Both the position numbers and the translations under genes were made by a program. A model generated the notes under the pieces. The model saw only the letters and a list, made by a program, of their open reading frames with translations. It was not told the DNA's origin and searched no databases. A DNA stretch of 64,000 nucleotides from assembly GCA_002923375.1 (NCBI GenBank), contig BEIJ01000003.1, positions 1 to 64,000 of the forward strand. The letters are read 5' to 3'. This document shows, piece by piece, positions 17,901 through 25,410 of the stretch (position 1 is its first letter; each line of letters opens with the position of its first letter). This DNA comes from a bacterium HR33. Its GTDB lineage: Bacteria; Gemmatimonadota; Gemmatimonadetes; Gemmatimonadales; GWC2-71-9.

Positions 17901-18276
17901 CGGGGGCTGGTTGTCGCCGGACGAGGTGCGCCAGTTCGATCGGGAGTTCGACCGCCAGATTCAGGACGCGCTACAGCTGCGCGAGCTTTTGCGGCGCGAG
18001 GGCATAGACGTGAGGGAGCTGGATGGGATTATCGACCGCCTGCGGCGGCTGGACGATCCGGCGCGCTACTCCGATCCACGATCGCTGGCCATGTTGGAGG
18101 CCGAGGTGGTTCAGGGTCTGAAGGAGTTCGAATACGCCGTGCGCCGGACGCTGGAAGGAAACGATCGCCAAGAGATTTTCGCCGGGGGTTCCGAGGAGGT
18201 ACCCGCCGAATACCGCAAGCTGGTAGAGGAGTATTTCAGGGTGCTCAGCGAGCAGGCGAATCGACCTCCCCGGTAG
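14902..18276 (+). CDS. large DUF4175-like membrane-anchored coiled-coil protein
   Basis: A protein of 1124 residues. Two membrane helices lie at about 22-43 and 53-72, with a third hydrophobic segment near 148-166. An Ig-like beta region (about 185-500) contains LEDQPPGVRMVTPGRD. From about 510 to 1000 the sequence is rich in Arg, Glu, Gln and Leu in heptad patterns, predicting a very long coiled coil, broken by a Gly-rich linker near 634-641. The layout matches DUF4175-type proteins found next to MoxR/BatA/DUF4159 genes. It starts one base after the upstream stop and is the last gene of cluster A. Its length suggests a structural strut across the periplasm; this is inference. Confidence 0.82.
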   Translation: MTEARILEQVIRRVYRRWLARMILRGLGVAGVVAVLSALAGAWIVELARFSDAAIMATRVAATLLVLAAAYWFLARPLARRPSHTQIALYLEEHEPSLRSSVLSAAELYRSGSRPDASPAFVDRVVKEAVEELGRVQYGRRIERAPLAKAGALAAAAFVGAIGVFGGPGSLGRAASALLPWAGSVEPPYGIEVLPRDTVVARGSDLRVEARLLNFDASEVELAVKRESSPEWERAPMTVDEETGRHTAFLLKLGEPVQFFVEAAGVRSQVINVNVADLPYVQDIALEYRFPAYTGLAPQRVEGTGDIAALRGTRVRVEVTPTVPPARGMLVIDARDTVAMEPVGESKLAGELRLEKEGFYRVVFETAIAKRVVGSPDYIIDVLEDQPPGVRMVTPGRDLNVTAVEEVYLEAAAEDDYGVTRLELVYSVNGGEERVVSLYSGAGRREVTGGYTLFLEEWSLKPGDLVSYYARAADGRRGSEATASDIYFLKVRPFERTYRQADQQPGGGGADGAMNTALSERQREIVAATFNLVRDRARYSEDAFRENLATLALAQGKLREDVQTLSRRIESRGIVALDSMFREVAEALEAAIPEMLKAEELLGRREPGEALGPEQRALQQLQRAEAAFREVQVARAQGGGGGGGSMASAEELADLFDLELDKLRNQYERVERGRREAGNAELDAVMEKLRELAQRQQQENERLRVWAERSGTASGDPRAGQRRLAQEAEELARRLERLAREQSRPELEQTARRLREAAEAMRRAAASGGEGLAQGRSALDQLREARRMLERQRNDNLRRNVEEALQRAERLARDQREMEEAVGNLGEPQERSGEAVRRLQERKLAMASELGELEKDIDQLARDLRREQPEAGRKLAEAGGFIRDAKVREKILYSRGVIQSRSGEYARNFEEQIRNDLEQLGELLREARDAVGETREQRLARALEETRDLVRGLESLGERLRLRQQEPSRAQGRQQGAEQQGGESPGARVGGPVDRGPGGYGGWLSPDEVRQFDREFDRQIQDALQLRELLRREGIDVRELDGIIDRLRRLDDPARYSDPRSLAMLEAEVVQGLKEFEYAVRRTLEGNDRQEIFAGGSEEVPAEYRKLVEEYFRVLSEQANRPPR

Positions 18277-18339
18277 CTCAAGGGATGGCACTGAGCTCCG
18301 GGGCGGTACGGACCCGAACCGGCCTGCGCCGTACGCCGG

Positions 18340-18417
18340 CATCCCGGGGATGAGACTGAGGTCGGGAGAAGTTCTGGGCTGTAACATATTGTAAGACAAG
18401 CAGTTATCCCTGCTTGT
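18340..18417. repeat. palindrome and hairpin after cluster A
   Basis: The 229-base gap after the DUF4175-like gene has two symmetric elements. At 18340-18352 is a perfect 13-base palindrome (CATCCC around a central G), which is operator-like. At 18396-18417 is a perfect 8-bp hairpin with a 6-base loop and no T-run. Either could be a weak transcription end for cluster A or a regulatory site for the zinc-ribbon gene at 18506. No convincing promoter is visible. Confidence 0.35.
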
Positions 18418-18505
18418 GCGGAAGCACTTCGGGAGTTAGCCTTCTACCAGGCGGTCTCTCCTTAAGACGAGAAGCCGGAACTCCAAGCGTAAGAGGAGTG
18501 TGTTT

Positions 18506-18706
18506 ATGTATCGCCGAACTACCGGCCGGCGCTGGCGCCGGCGGGATTTGCGGGGTATCCCCTATGAACCCTTGGACGAGGAAGCCTTCGAGCAGACCCC
18601 GCGCCAGGTGAGCCCCACCACTCCGGTCTGTCCCGAGTGTGGCCATCCCAGGCCGGAGGACGAGCAGGTCAAAGCGGGGCTTCGCTGCGAGTTCTGCGAG
18701 GACTGA
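18506..18706 (+). CDS. small zinc-ribbon protein
   Basis: A 66-residue protein. The N-terminus is very basic (about ten Arg in the first 16 residues). The C-terminal half has two Cys pairs, CPEC and CEFC, arranged as a four-Cys zinc ribbon. ATG 18506 follows an aagaggag ribosome-binding site with 7-base spacing. The combination of a basic tail and a zinc ribbon suggests nucleic-acid or ribosome binding, but no family is recognised. It is an isolated gene between cluster A and the convergent propeller gene. Confidence 0.65.
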   Translation: MYRRTTGRRWRRRDLRGIPYEPLDEEAFEQTPRQVSPTTPVCPECGHPRPEDEQVKAGLRCEFCED

Positions 18707-18768
18707 AAGCCTGGCGGCCCGCAGGGATCGGTCCCAGCGGGCCGCCGGCTTGCTGCCGCTGGCGGTTG

Positions 18769-21700
18769 CTATCGCCGCCCGTTGTTTTCCACGATCGAGT
18801 TCAACTGTTCCTTGATCGTGTCCAGTTCCCGCTTGAGCTCGTCGTAGCGTTCGAAGGCATCTCGCCCGAGCTTCTGGTCCGCCTGGGTGATCATCCGGTA
18901 TAGGTACTCCAGCTGATCGATCAGCATCGGTTGCGGGTAGCGGATTCCCCCGCCCGAGGCTGTGGCGAGTTGCGCCTCCAAAGCTTCCAGCCGGCGCCGC
19001 TCCGGCGATCCTTCGCGGGTTTGCTGTTTGGCTTCCCGGAGGCGAACCAGTGTTTGTCGGGCATCGCTTATCGCGTCTCTGACGCGCAGGCTATGCTGGA
19101 GCTGTTCCTCCAGGGCGGTCTGGGTTACGCCGTCGGCCGCGACTCTGGGATCGATGAGAACGTTGAATTCCCTGGTAGCCGACCAGTTGCCCGCCGCCAG
19201 GCGCACCTGATAGCGTCCCGGGGCCGCGAGCGGTCCGTTGGATCCCGGCTGTCCGGTTTGGGGATCCCAGGGTCCGGGGTAAGAGAGGTCCCAGATGAAG
19301 CGATGCATCCCCGGGCTCTTGGCCAGGCGTGGAGCGCCTCGGCTCCCGAAGAACTCTTCTCGCATCTGCTGTTCCCGGGTTTGTTGCTGTCCGGCCCCGC
19401 CGCTGGTAAAGGTCCGGATCACGTTCCCCTGGGCGTCCAGAATTTCCAGCTTCAGCTCTGCGGCCGGTTCCTGGGCCAGGTAGTAGTCTATGATGGCTCC
19501 CGGAGGTAGATACTCCGGATCGGCCGGCGAGCGGACTCTCCCGATCCCGGTGCTGTAGCGCATGCGGTAGGCGTCTCTCGGTTGGAAGAGGTGTGCCGAA
19601 GCCGACGCCACCTGGGGGCTGAGCTCGTGGAGCGGGGTGACGTTGTCCATGATCCAGAACGAGCGACCCATGGTGGAGATGGCGAGATCGTTGCGCACCA
19701 CCTTGATGTCGGTGACGGGCGTTGCGGGGAGATTTTGCTGGAACGACTGCCAGTGGGCGCCGTCGTCGAAGGAGATGAACATTCCGTACTGAGTACCGGC
19801 GTACAGCAGGCCTTCGCGGTTCGGATCTTCCCGGACCACTCGGGTAGGATGATCGGCCGGTATGCCGTTGTTTCCCGGGGTGAGCCGGGTCCAGGTGCGG
19901 CCGTAGTCGGTGGTGCGGTAGATGTAGGGCGCGTCGTCGCCCAGCAGGTAGCGGTACGCCGCAAAGTAGGCTTTACCCGGCCGGTGGGGCGAGACTTCTA
20001 TGTTTTGGATCCTGCCGTCGGGCGGAAGGTCTCGGGGAGTGACGTTGGTCCAAGTCTTTCCGCCGTCCCGGGTGACGTGCACCAGTCCGTCGTTGGAACC
20101 TACCCAGATAACGCCGCGCTCCAGGGGAGATTCCTCGATGGCGTAGAGAGTGGAATAGTGTTCCTCTCCGGTGATGTCCCGGGTGATGGGCCCTCCCGAG
20201 ACCACCTGGTATTCGGGTTTGTTTGCTGTGAGATCGGGCGAGATGATCTCCCACGTCACCCCCTCATCCGTGGTTCGGTGTAGGAACTGCGATCCCATGT
20301 ACACCACGTTCGGGTCATGGGGCGAGACCTCAATGGGAGCCACTCGCTGGAAGCGGAACTTGAGGTCCTTGGGGTTGTGGCCGTAGATGTTCTGGGCTCC
20401 GATGTACAGTTGTTTTTCCTGACCGGTGCGTTTGGAGTATCGGCCGAACAGTCCCTTGCAGTTGGCGTACACGATGTCCGGGTCGCCCGGTTTGGGCACT
20501 GCGGGGCCGGTCTCGCAGCCGCCGGTTTCCAGCCAGTATCCCACCGGTCCGGCGGGGTGGGGGAAGGGCGGGAGGCTGGGGACGGCTATGGTGGTGTTGT
20601 CCTGCTGTCCGGCGTAGAGCCAGTAAGGAAACTGGTCGTCCACGTACACCTGGTAGAGTTCGGCGGTTGGCTGGTTGTGCTGAGTCGACCAGCTCTTGCC
20701 CCCGTCCAGCGTTACGTTCGCCCCTCCGTCGTTGGACTGGATCCAGATATTCGGGTTGTTGGGGTTGATCCACATATCGTGGTTGTCGCCGTGAGGCGTG
20801 GGCAGGCGCTCCCAGTTCACCCCTCCGTCGGTAGAGCGGTAGAACCCCTCGTTGTTCACGTACACGATGTCGGCGTTGGTGGGGTCGGCGTCCACGTTGG
20901 TATAGTAGAACGGCCGGTTGAGCAGGGGGTTGTAGCTCGAGACCTGCCTCCAGGTTCGGCCCCGGTCGTCGGAGCGGTAAAGCCCGTCTTCCGGCTCGGG
21001 GGCTTCTATCAGGGCATAGACTCGGTTAGGGTCCGCGGGCGAGACCGCAAGATCGCTCTTGCCGATGAGCCCTTGCGGCAGTCCCCGGGTGAGCTTGGTC
21101 CAGGTATCGCCCCCGTCGGTGGACTTGTAGATGCCGCCTTCCCGCGCTCCTGAGATTATGGTCCACGGTTTTCTCTCGGCGCGCCACATGGAGGCGTAGA
21201 TTTCCCGGGGGTTGTCGGGTGCGAACTCCAGATCCACCGCTCCGGTGGAGTCCGAGATAAAGAGCACTTTCTGCCAGGTTCGGCCGCCGTCTTTGGTGCG
21301 ATAGACGCCGCGATCGGGGGTCGGCTTGAAGGCGTTGCCGATGGCGGCCACATAGACGATGTTGGGATCGGTGGGATGGATCAGCACGGCTCCGATCTGG
21401 CCCACCTCTCGGAGTCCCACGTGGGTCCAGGTCTTCCCGCCGTCGGTGGACTTGTAGACGCCTTTGCCCTGGATCACGTTGCTGCGGATCCCGTCCGATC
21501 CGGTGCCCACGTAGATGATGTTGGGGTCGGAGTCCGCTACCCGGATGGCTCCGATCGATCCGGTTTCGAAGTAGCCATCCGAGATTGGGCGCCAGGTGAT
21601 CCCGTAGTCTTCGCTCTTCCAGACCCCGCCTCCGGTGGCGCCGAAGTAGAAGACGTTGGGTTGGCTGGGCACGCCGGCCACCGCTGTTACCCGGCCGCCC

Positions 21701-21873
21701 CGGGTGGGGCCCACCATCCGGTACTTGAGCCCTGCGTACAGCGAAGGCGAGTAGACCACGTTGGGATCGCTGGAGCGTCCCTGGGCGGTGCGCTGTGCGA
21801 GCGCCGGCAGGGCGCTGCCGGCGATGAAACCCGACGTCAGGGAGACCACCACTAAGCGACTGATTCGGCTCAT
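18769..21873 (-). CDS. secreted Asp-box beta-propeller protein (sortilin/VPS10-like, sialidase-like fold)
   Basis: An exported 1034-residue protein with a signal peptide at residues 1-26 (ending ALPALAQ). I count about ten Asp-box repeats of the form S/T-x-D-x-G-x-x-W, for example STDGGKTW, TKDGGRTW, STDGGDTW, TTDYGRTW and SFDDGAHW. These are diagnostic of sialidase-like and VPS10/sortilin-like beta-propellers. After the propeller (about residue 760) comes a beta-sandwich region and a C-terminal helical segment rich in Lys and Glu. Annotated relatives are often called glycosyl hydrolases, but I see no clear catalytic set, so a binding role is as likely. GAGGT about 9 bases upstream supports the ATG. 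It ends 62 bases from the convergent zinc-ribbon gene. Confidence 0.85.
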   Translation of the reverse strand: MSRISRLVVVSLTSGFIAGSALPALAQRTAQGRSSDPNVVYSPSLYAGLKYRMVGPTRGGRVTAVAGVPSQPNVFYFGATGGGVWKSEDYGITWRPISDGYFETGSIGAIRVADSDPNIIYVGTGSDGIRSNVIQGKGVYKSTDGGKTWTHVGLREVGQIGAVLIHPTDPNIVYVAAIGNAFKPTPDRGVYRTKDGGRTWQKVLFISDSTGAVDLEFAPDNPREIYASMWRAERKPWTIISGAREGGIYKSTDGGDTWTKLTRGLPQGLIGKSDLAVSPADPNRVYALIEAPEPEDGLYRSDDRGRTWRQVSSYNPLLNRPFYYTNVDADPTNADIVYVNNEGFYRSTDGGVNWERLPTPHGDNHDMWINPNNPNIWIQSNDGGANVTLDGGKSWSTQHNQPTAELYQVYVDDQFPYWLYAGQQDNTTIAVPSLPPFPHPAGPVGYWLETGGCETGPAVPKPGDPDIVYANCKGLFGRYSKRTGQEKQLYIGAQNIYGHNPKDLKFRFQRVAPIEVSPHDPNVVYMGSQFLHRTTDEGVTWEIISPDLTANKPEYQVVSGGPITRDITGEEHYSTLYAIEESPLERGVIWVGSNDGLVHVTRDGGKTWTNVTPRDLPPDGRIQNIEVSPHRPGKAYFAAYRYLLGDDAPYIYRTTDYGRTWTRLTPGNNGIPADHPTRVVREDPNREGLLYAGTQYGMFISFDDGAHWQSFQQNLPATPVTDIKVVRNDLAISTMGRSFWIMDNVTPLHELSPQVASASAHLFQPRDAYRMRYSTGIGRVRSPADPEYLPPGAIIDYYLAQEPAAELKLEILDAQGNVIRTFTSGGAGQQQTREQQMREEFFGSRGAPRLAKSPGMHRFIWDLSYPGPWDPQTGQPGSNGPLAAPGRYQVRLAAGNWSATREFNVLIDPRVAADGVTQTALEEQLQHSLRVRDAISDARQTLVRLREAKQQTREGSPERRRLEALEAQLATASGGGIRYPQPMLIDQLEYLYRMITQADQKLGRDAFERYDELKRELDTIKEQLNSIVENNGRR

Positions 21874-22008
21874 CGGATTCTACCTCGCTGGCTGTCGATT
21901 CGGTGGTTGAGCTAAAGTTCTCTCGATCTCGATCAAGAATACCGCGCCATGGGGATGGAGGCTAGATCTCCTGCTCCTCGCGCTATCCGGCAGTCTTGGG
22001 CCGAGGGA

Positions 22009-22037
22009 TTGACAGCTTCCGCCAGGGTAGCTAGAGT
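22009..22037 (+). promoter_or_regulatory. sigma70-type promoter of the his operon
   Basis: A perfect -35 TTGACA (22009-22014) is followed after exactly 17 bases by TAGAGT (22032-22037, four of six consensus). The predicted start point is about 22043-22045, which coincides with the GTG of the leader peptide. The 135 bases between the divergent propeller gene (start 21873) and this promoter show nothing else I can support. Confidence 0.75.
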
Positions 22038-22044
22038 AACGTTT

Positions 22045-22119
22045 GTGTTCAGCCTAGCTGCCAAGCGGGAGCATAGCCACCATCGTCACGTCCCCTCGAG
22101 GGAGGCCGTCGGGGTGTAG
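22045..22119 (+). CDS. hisL: histidine operon leader peptide
   Basis: A 24-codon reading frame starting with GTG and ending with TAG at 22117-22119. It has four His codons within six positions (H10, H12, H13, H15; motif HSHHRH). It lies between a strong promoter and an intrinsic terminator, upstream of a complete his operon. His-rich leaders of this kind sense charged tRNA-His by ribosome stalling. The GTG lies at or next to the predicted transcription start and has no Shine-Dalgarno sequence, which fits leaderless initiation. Found by reading the leader; it is too short for ordinary gene finding. Confidence 0.8.
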   Translation: MFSLAAKREHSHHRHVPSREAVGV

Positions 22120-22173
22120 CTAGTCCTGTCGGGCAGTTAGACCGATAAGCATGCGAAACCAACGCCGGCCTCC
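22101..22173 (+). promoter_or_regulatory. his attenuator antiterminator pairing
   Basis: Bases 22101-22111 (GGAGGCCGTCG) can pair with 22163-22173 over 11 positions with one mismatch, including eight consecutive pairs. The second arm overlaps the 5' half of the terminator stem, so the two structures exclude each other. The first arm lies inside the last codons of the leader peptide. A ribosome stalled at the His codons (22072-22089) leaves it free and favours read-through. A ribosome that reaches the stop codon covers it and favours termination. Confidence 0.7.
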
Positions 22174-22193
22174 GCGGTCGGCGTTTCTTTTTT
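22161..22193 (+). terminator. his attenuator intrinsic terminator
   Basis: A 10-bp stem (22161-22170 with 22176-22185, one G-U pair) closes a 5-base loop and is followed by a T-rich run with six consecutive T (22188-22193). It lies between the leader peptide and hisG (22257). This is a textbook intrinsic terminator in the position of an amino-acid attenuator. Confidence 0.85.
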
Positions 22194-22256
22194 CCCGCCT
22201 TGCCGGAAGATTCGCCGACCCCGCACTGGCCGCGCTAACTCAACCGGGTCGCAAAG

Positions 22257-23126
22257 ATGGGTACTGCTGGGCCGATTCTTCGTCTGGCGTTGCCGAAAGG
22301 CCGCATGGAAAAGGGAGTGATGGAGCTTTTGGCGGATGCCGGCATAGAGGTAGTCGCCACCGCTCGCAGTTATCGGCCGTTGGTGTCTTTGCCTGCCGCA
22401 GACGCCAAGGTTCTCAAGCCACAGAACATCGTGGAGATGCTGGCCGTGGGGAGGCGCGATGTAGGGTTTACCGGGGCCGACTGGGTGGCGGAACTGGGCG
22501 CGCCGCTGGTCGAGGTATTGGACACGGGTCTGGATCCGGTGAAGGTGGTGGCGGCGGCTCCGGCGTCCCTGTTGGAGGGGGGACGGCTGCCGAGCCGGCG
22601 GTTGTTGGTCGCCTCAGAGTACGAGAACCTGGCCATGTCTTGGATCGTACGCCGGGGTTTGGATGCGGAGTGCGTCAGGTCCTACGGTGCGACGGAGGTC
22701 TTTCCTCCGGAAGATGCCGACGTGATAGTAGATAACCGGGCCACAGGTGCCACCCTGGATGCGAACCATCTGGTGGTCATCGACACCCTGATGGATTCTT
22801 CCACTCGGCTTTACGCCAGTCCTCATGCCTGGGAAGATCCCCCGCGACGGGAGCGGATCGAGGCGCTGGGGCTCCTCTTGGGCAGCGTATTGGAGGCCCG
22901 TTCTCGGGTGATGGTCGAGGCCAACGCGCGCCGGGAGGTGTTGGACGCGGTGGTGCGCGTGCTTCCGGCTATGCGGGAGCCGACCGTTGCGCCTCTCTAT
23001 GGGGACGGCGGGTTCGCGGTGCGGGCGGCTGTTCCCAGAGTGAGACTGCCGGAGATCGTGGTCGCATTGAGGGCTGCGGGGGCGACGGACATAGTGGTTA
23101 CCGGGATCTCGCAGATAGTACCATGA
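22257..23126 (+). CDS. hisG: ATP phosphoribosyltransferase, long form
   Basis: HisG joins ATP and PRPP in the first step of histidine synthesis. It has 289 residues, the size of the long form with a C-terminal regulatory domain, so no HisZ partner is needed. Visible features are the N-terminal LALPKGRMEKGVMELL block, the ADVIVDNRATGATLDAN PRPP-binding region (about 158-174), and a C-terminal ACT-like domain (about 215-289) for feedback by histidine. ATG 22257 lies 63 bases past the attenuator and lacks a strong ribosome-binding site. It is the first structural gene of the operon; the next gene starts in its stop codon (ATGA). Confidence 0.96.
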   Translation: MGTAGPILRLALPKGRMEKGVMELLADAGIEVVATARSYRPLVSLPAADAKVLKPQNIVEMLAVGRRDVGFTGADWVAELGAPLVEVLDTGLDPVKVVAAAPASLLEGGRLPSRRLLVASEYENLAMSWIVRRGLDAECVRSYGATEVFPPEDADVIVDNRATGATLDANHLVVIDTLMDSSTRLYASPHAWEDPPRRERIEALGLLLGSVLEARSRVMVEANARREVLDAVVRVLPAMREPTVAPLYGDGGFAVRAAVPRVRLPEIVVALRAAGATDIVVTGISQIVP

Positions 23127-24823
23127 AGCGTAGCCGCCGGATTTTGGTGCCTTACGACGTGCGGTCGCCCGTGAGCGGGGACTGGTTGTTGCTCGATCGG
23201 AATGAAGGTCCGCGCCCGCCGTTGAGTTTGCTCCGCAATCTGAAACTGGAAAGCTCGGAGTTACTGCGCCGCTATCCGGATCCTGGACCTCTGGAGAGTC
23301 TCCTGGCTAGCCGCTTCGGGGTAGATCCGGATCGCGTTCTAGTAACCGCCGGCGCGGACGATGCTATCGACCGGTGTTTCAGGGCCTTCGCGGGGGGAGG
23401 TGGCGCGGTGGTGTACACTGTTCCCTCCTTTGCCATGTTGGAGCGTTACGCTGCGTTGTCCGGTGCCAGGGTGGAAGAAATCGAATGGTACGGCGGTCCT
23501 TTTCCTCTGGAGCGCTTGTTGGCTCGAATCGACAGGCGTACCGCTCTGGTGGTGCTGGTTTCGCCCAACAATCCCACGGGCGCTACGATCGGGCCGAGGG
23601 TTTTGGCGGCGGTTGCCAGGGCTAGTTGCGCGCCGGTGCTTTTGGATCACGCGTACGTGGAGTATTCGTCCGTGGATCTTACGAGCCTGGCTCTGGAGCT
23701 GGGGAACGTGGTAGTAGTGCGGACTTTTTCCAAGGCTTGGGGCCTCGCGGGCTTGAGAGTCGGTTACGTACTGGGGAGCGCCGAGGCGATTCGGAAGCTG
23801 CGGGCGGCAGGGGGTCCGTATCCGGTGTCTTCATTGTCGCTGTTGATCGCTTCCGAGAAGGTCCGCGGCGGGGCGGCGCAGGTAGCCAAGCACGTAAAAA
23901 AGGTGCGTGGTGAACGGGAGTTTTTGGCAAAAAAGTTGAGGGAGTTGAAAGTCAAGGTCTGGCCCTCGTCGGCGAGTTTTGTGCTGGGCGATTTTGGCGA
24001 CCGTGCCTCTTTTGTTCGGGATGCCTTGGCGGCGCGGAAGATCCTGGTGAGGGATTTCAGCAGCTCGTTCGGTTTGAAGGGTTGCCTTAGAATCTCTCTA
24101 CCGGGGGAGAAGCGAGCGTTCCAGCGCCTCACGGACGTGTTGGCGCTGATTCTGAGTCCCGACGTGGTGCTTTTCGATCTGGACGGCGTACTGGCCGATG
24201 TCCGCCGGTCCTACGACTGGTGTATCTCCCGGACCGCCCGGGAATTTGGTGTTGCCGTGGGGCCTGGGCAGATAGCCGCTGCTCGTGCGAAGGGTGGTGC
24301 CAACGACGACTGGGCTCTGACCAGGTCGCTGTTGCAGGCGGGCGGAGTAGAGGTTTCCCTGAGTGCAGTTCGACGAAGGTTTCAGCGCCGGTACTTGGGA
24401 GACTCGGCTCGCCCGGGTTTGCGGGAGAAGGAGCGGTTGCTTGTCTCGCGGGAGCTGTTGGAGCAGCTCGCGGCCCGCTTCAAGTTGGGGATAGTGACGG
24501 GCCGGCCGGGGGAGGAAGCGTTTTGGTTTTTAAAGCGGCACTCTGTTGAAGATCTGTTCGACGTGGTAGTGGCGCGCGAGGATGCGCCTGCCAAGCCTTC
24601 CTCCGCCCCGGTGCAGGTGGCGATGCGGCGGTTGGGCGCCTCCCGGGCTTGGTTTTTGGGCGACACTCCCGATGACATGCGGGCTGCGAGCCGGGCGGGG
24701 GTACTTGGAATAGGAGTGCTTCCTCCCGGGGTGGATCGAAGCACCTGGATCCAAGTGCTAAAGGAGGCGGGCGCTGTCTGGGTTTTGAAACGTGCCGGCG
24801 AGGTCAGGAGGTTGTTGCCGTGA
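23123..24823 (+). CDS. hisC: histidinol-phosphate aminotransferase fused to HAD phosphatase
   Basis: A 566-residue fusion. Residues 1-345 are a fold-type I PLP aminotransferase of the HisC family; the PLP lysine is K204 in TFSKAWG. Residues 346-566 are a HAD hydrolase with D352-L-D354-G-V nucleophile motif, a T/S motif in GIVTGRP, and an acidic GDTPDDM motif. The frame is continuous. The operon's HisB is only the dehydratase, and no separate histidinol-phosphatase is present, so the HAD part is the best candidate for that step (inference). HisC makes the phosphatase's substrate, so fusion would channel the intermediate. A related HAD group (TIGR01548-like) is known from a few lineages. ATGA overlap with hisG; GTGA overlap with hisB. 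Confidence 0.9.
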   Translation: MKRSRRILVPYDVRSPVSGDWLLLDRNEGPRPPLSLLRNLKLESSELLRRYPDPGPLESLLASRFGVDPDRVLVTAGADDAIDRCFRAFAGGGGAVVYTVPSFAMLERYAALSGARVEEIEWYGGPFPLERLLARIDRRTALVVLVSPNNPTGATIGPRVLAAVARASCAPVLLDHAYVEYSSVDLTSLALELGNVVVVRTFSKAWGLAGLRVGYVLGSAEAIRKLRAAGGPYPVSSLSLLIASEKVRGGAAQVAKHVKKVRGEREFLAKKLRELKVKVWPSSASFVLGDFGDRASFVRDALAARKILVRDFSSSFGLKGCLRISLPGEKRAFQRLTDVLALILSPDVVLFDLDGVLADVRRSYDWCISRTAREFGVAVGPGQIAAARAKGGANDDWALTRSLLQAGGVEVSLSAVRRRFQRRYLGDSARPGLREKERLLVSRELLEQLAARFKLGIVTGRPGEEAFWFLKRHSVEDLFDVVVAREDAPAKPSSAPVQVAMRRLGASRAWFLGDTPDDMRAASRAGVLGIGVLPPGVDRSTWIQVLKEAGAVWVLKRAGEVRRLLP

Positions 24824-25410
24824 GAGCCAGAATGATCGAGTACTCCAGAAAAACCGGGGAGACCGACATCGCTATCGGACTCTGCATCGACGGCTCAGGG
24901 CGGTCCGTGATCGATACTGGTGTGGGTTTTATGGATCATTTGCTTGCTACTTTGGCTCTACATGCTCGGTTCGATCTCGAGCTCAGTTGTAGAGGGGATC
25001 TGCACGTAGACGATCACCACACGGTAGAGGATTGCGGGTTAGCGCTGGGGGCGGCACTGGACAAAGCGTTGGAGGAGAGGCGGGGTATCGCGCGGTTCGG
25101 CTGGGCGCTGGTGCCGATGGACGAGGCCTTGGCCCGCGCCGTGGTAGATCTGTCGGGCAGGCCTTTTGCCAGGGTAAGGCTTGGGCTCAAGGGGCCGAAG
25201 ATCGGTGCCTTGAGCTGCGAGAATATCGAGCACTTCGTCCGTTCTTTCGCGACCGCCGGCAGATTCTGCATCCATTTGGATGTCATACGGGGGGCGAACG
25301 ATCATCATCGGGCCGAAGCGGCGTTCAAAGCTGCAGCGTTGGCTCTTAGAGCGGCGGTAGCCGGCACCGGGACCGGCGAGGCTCCGTCTCTCAAGGGAAC
25401 GCTGGTGTAA
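24820..25410 (+). CDS. hisB: imidazoleglycerol-phosphate dehydratase
   Basis: A 196-residue monofunctional IGP dehydratase. The manganese-binding motifs are clear: GFMDHLLATLALH, VDDHHTVED and, near the C-terminus, GANDHHRAEAAFKA. The length is that of the dehydratase alone, so the histidinol-phosphatase domain of the enterobacterial bifunctional HisB is absent; that activity is probably supplied by the HAD domain fused to HisC. GTG 24820 overlaps the upstream stop (GTGA). The gene ends in TAATG, sharing one base with the hisHF start. Confidence 0.96.
   Translation: MRARMIEYSRKTGETDIAIGLCIDGSGRSVIDTGVGFMDHLLATLALHARFDLELSCRGDLHVDDHHTVEDCGLALGAALDKALEERRGIARFGWALVPMDEALARAVVDLSGRPFARVRLGLKGPKIGALSCENIEHFVRSFATAGRFCIHLDVIRGANDHHRAEAAFKAAALALRAAVAGTGTGEAPSLKGTLV

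Noticed and set aside
22009-22193. T-box riboswitch upstream of hisG
   Set aside because: The conserved T-box sequence (GGGTGG-ACCGCG type) is absent, while a His-codon leader and competing stems explain the region.
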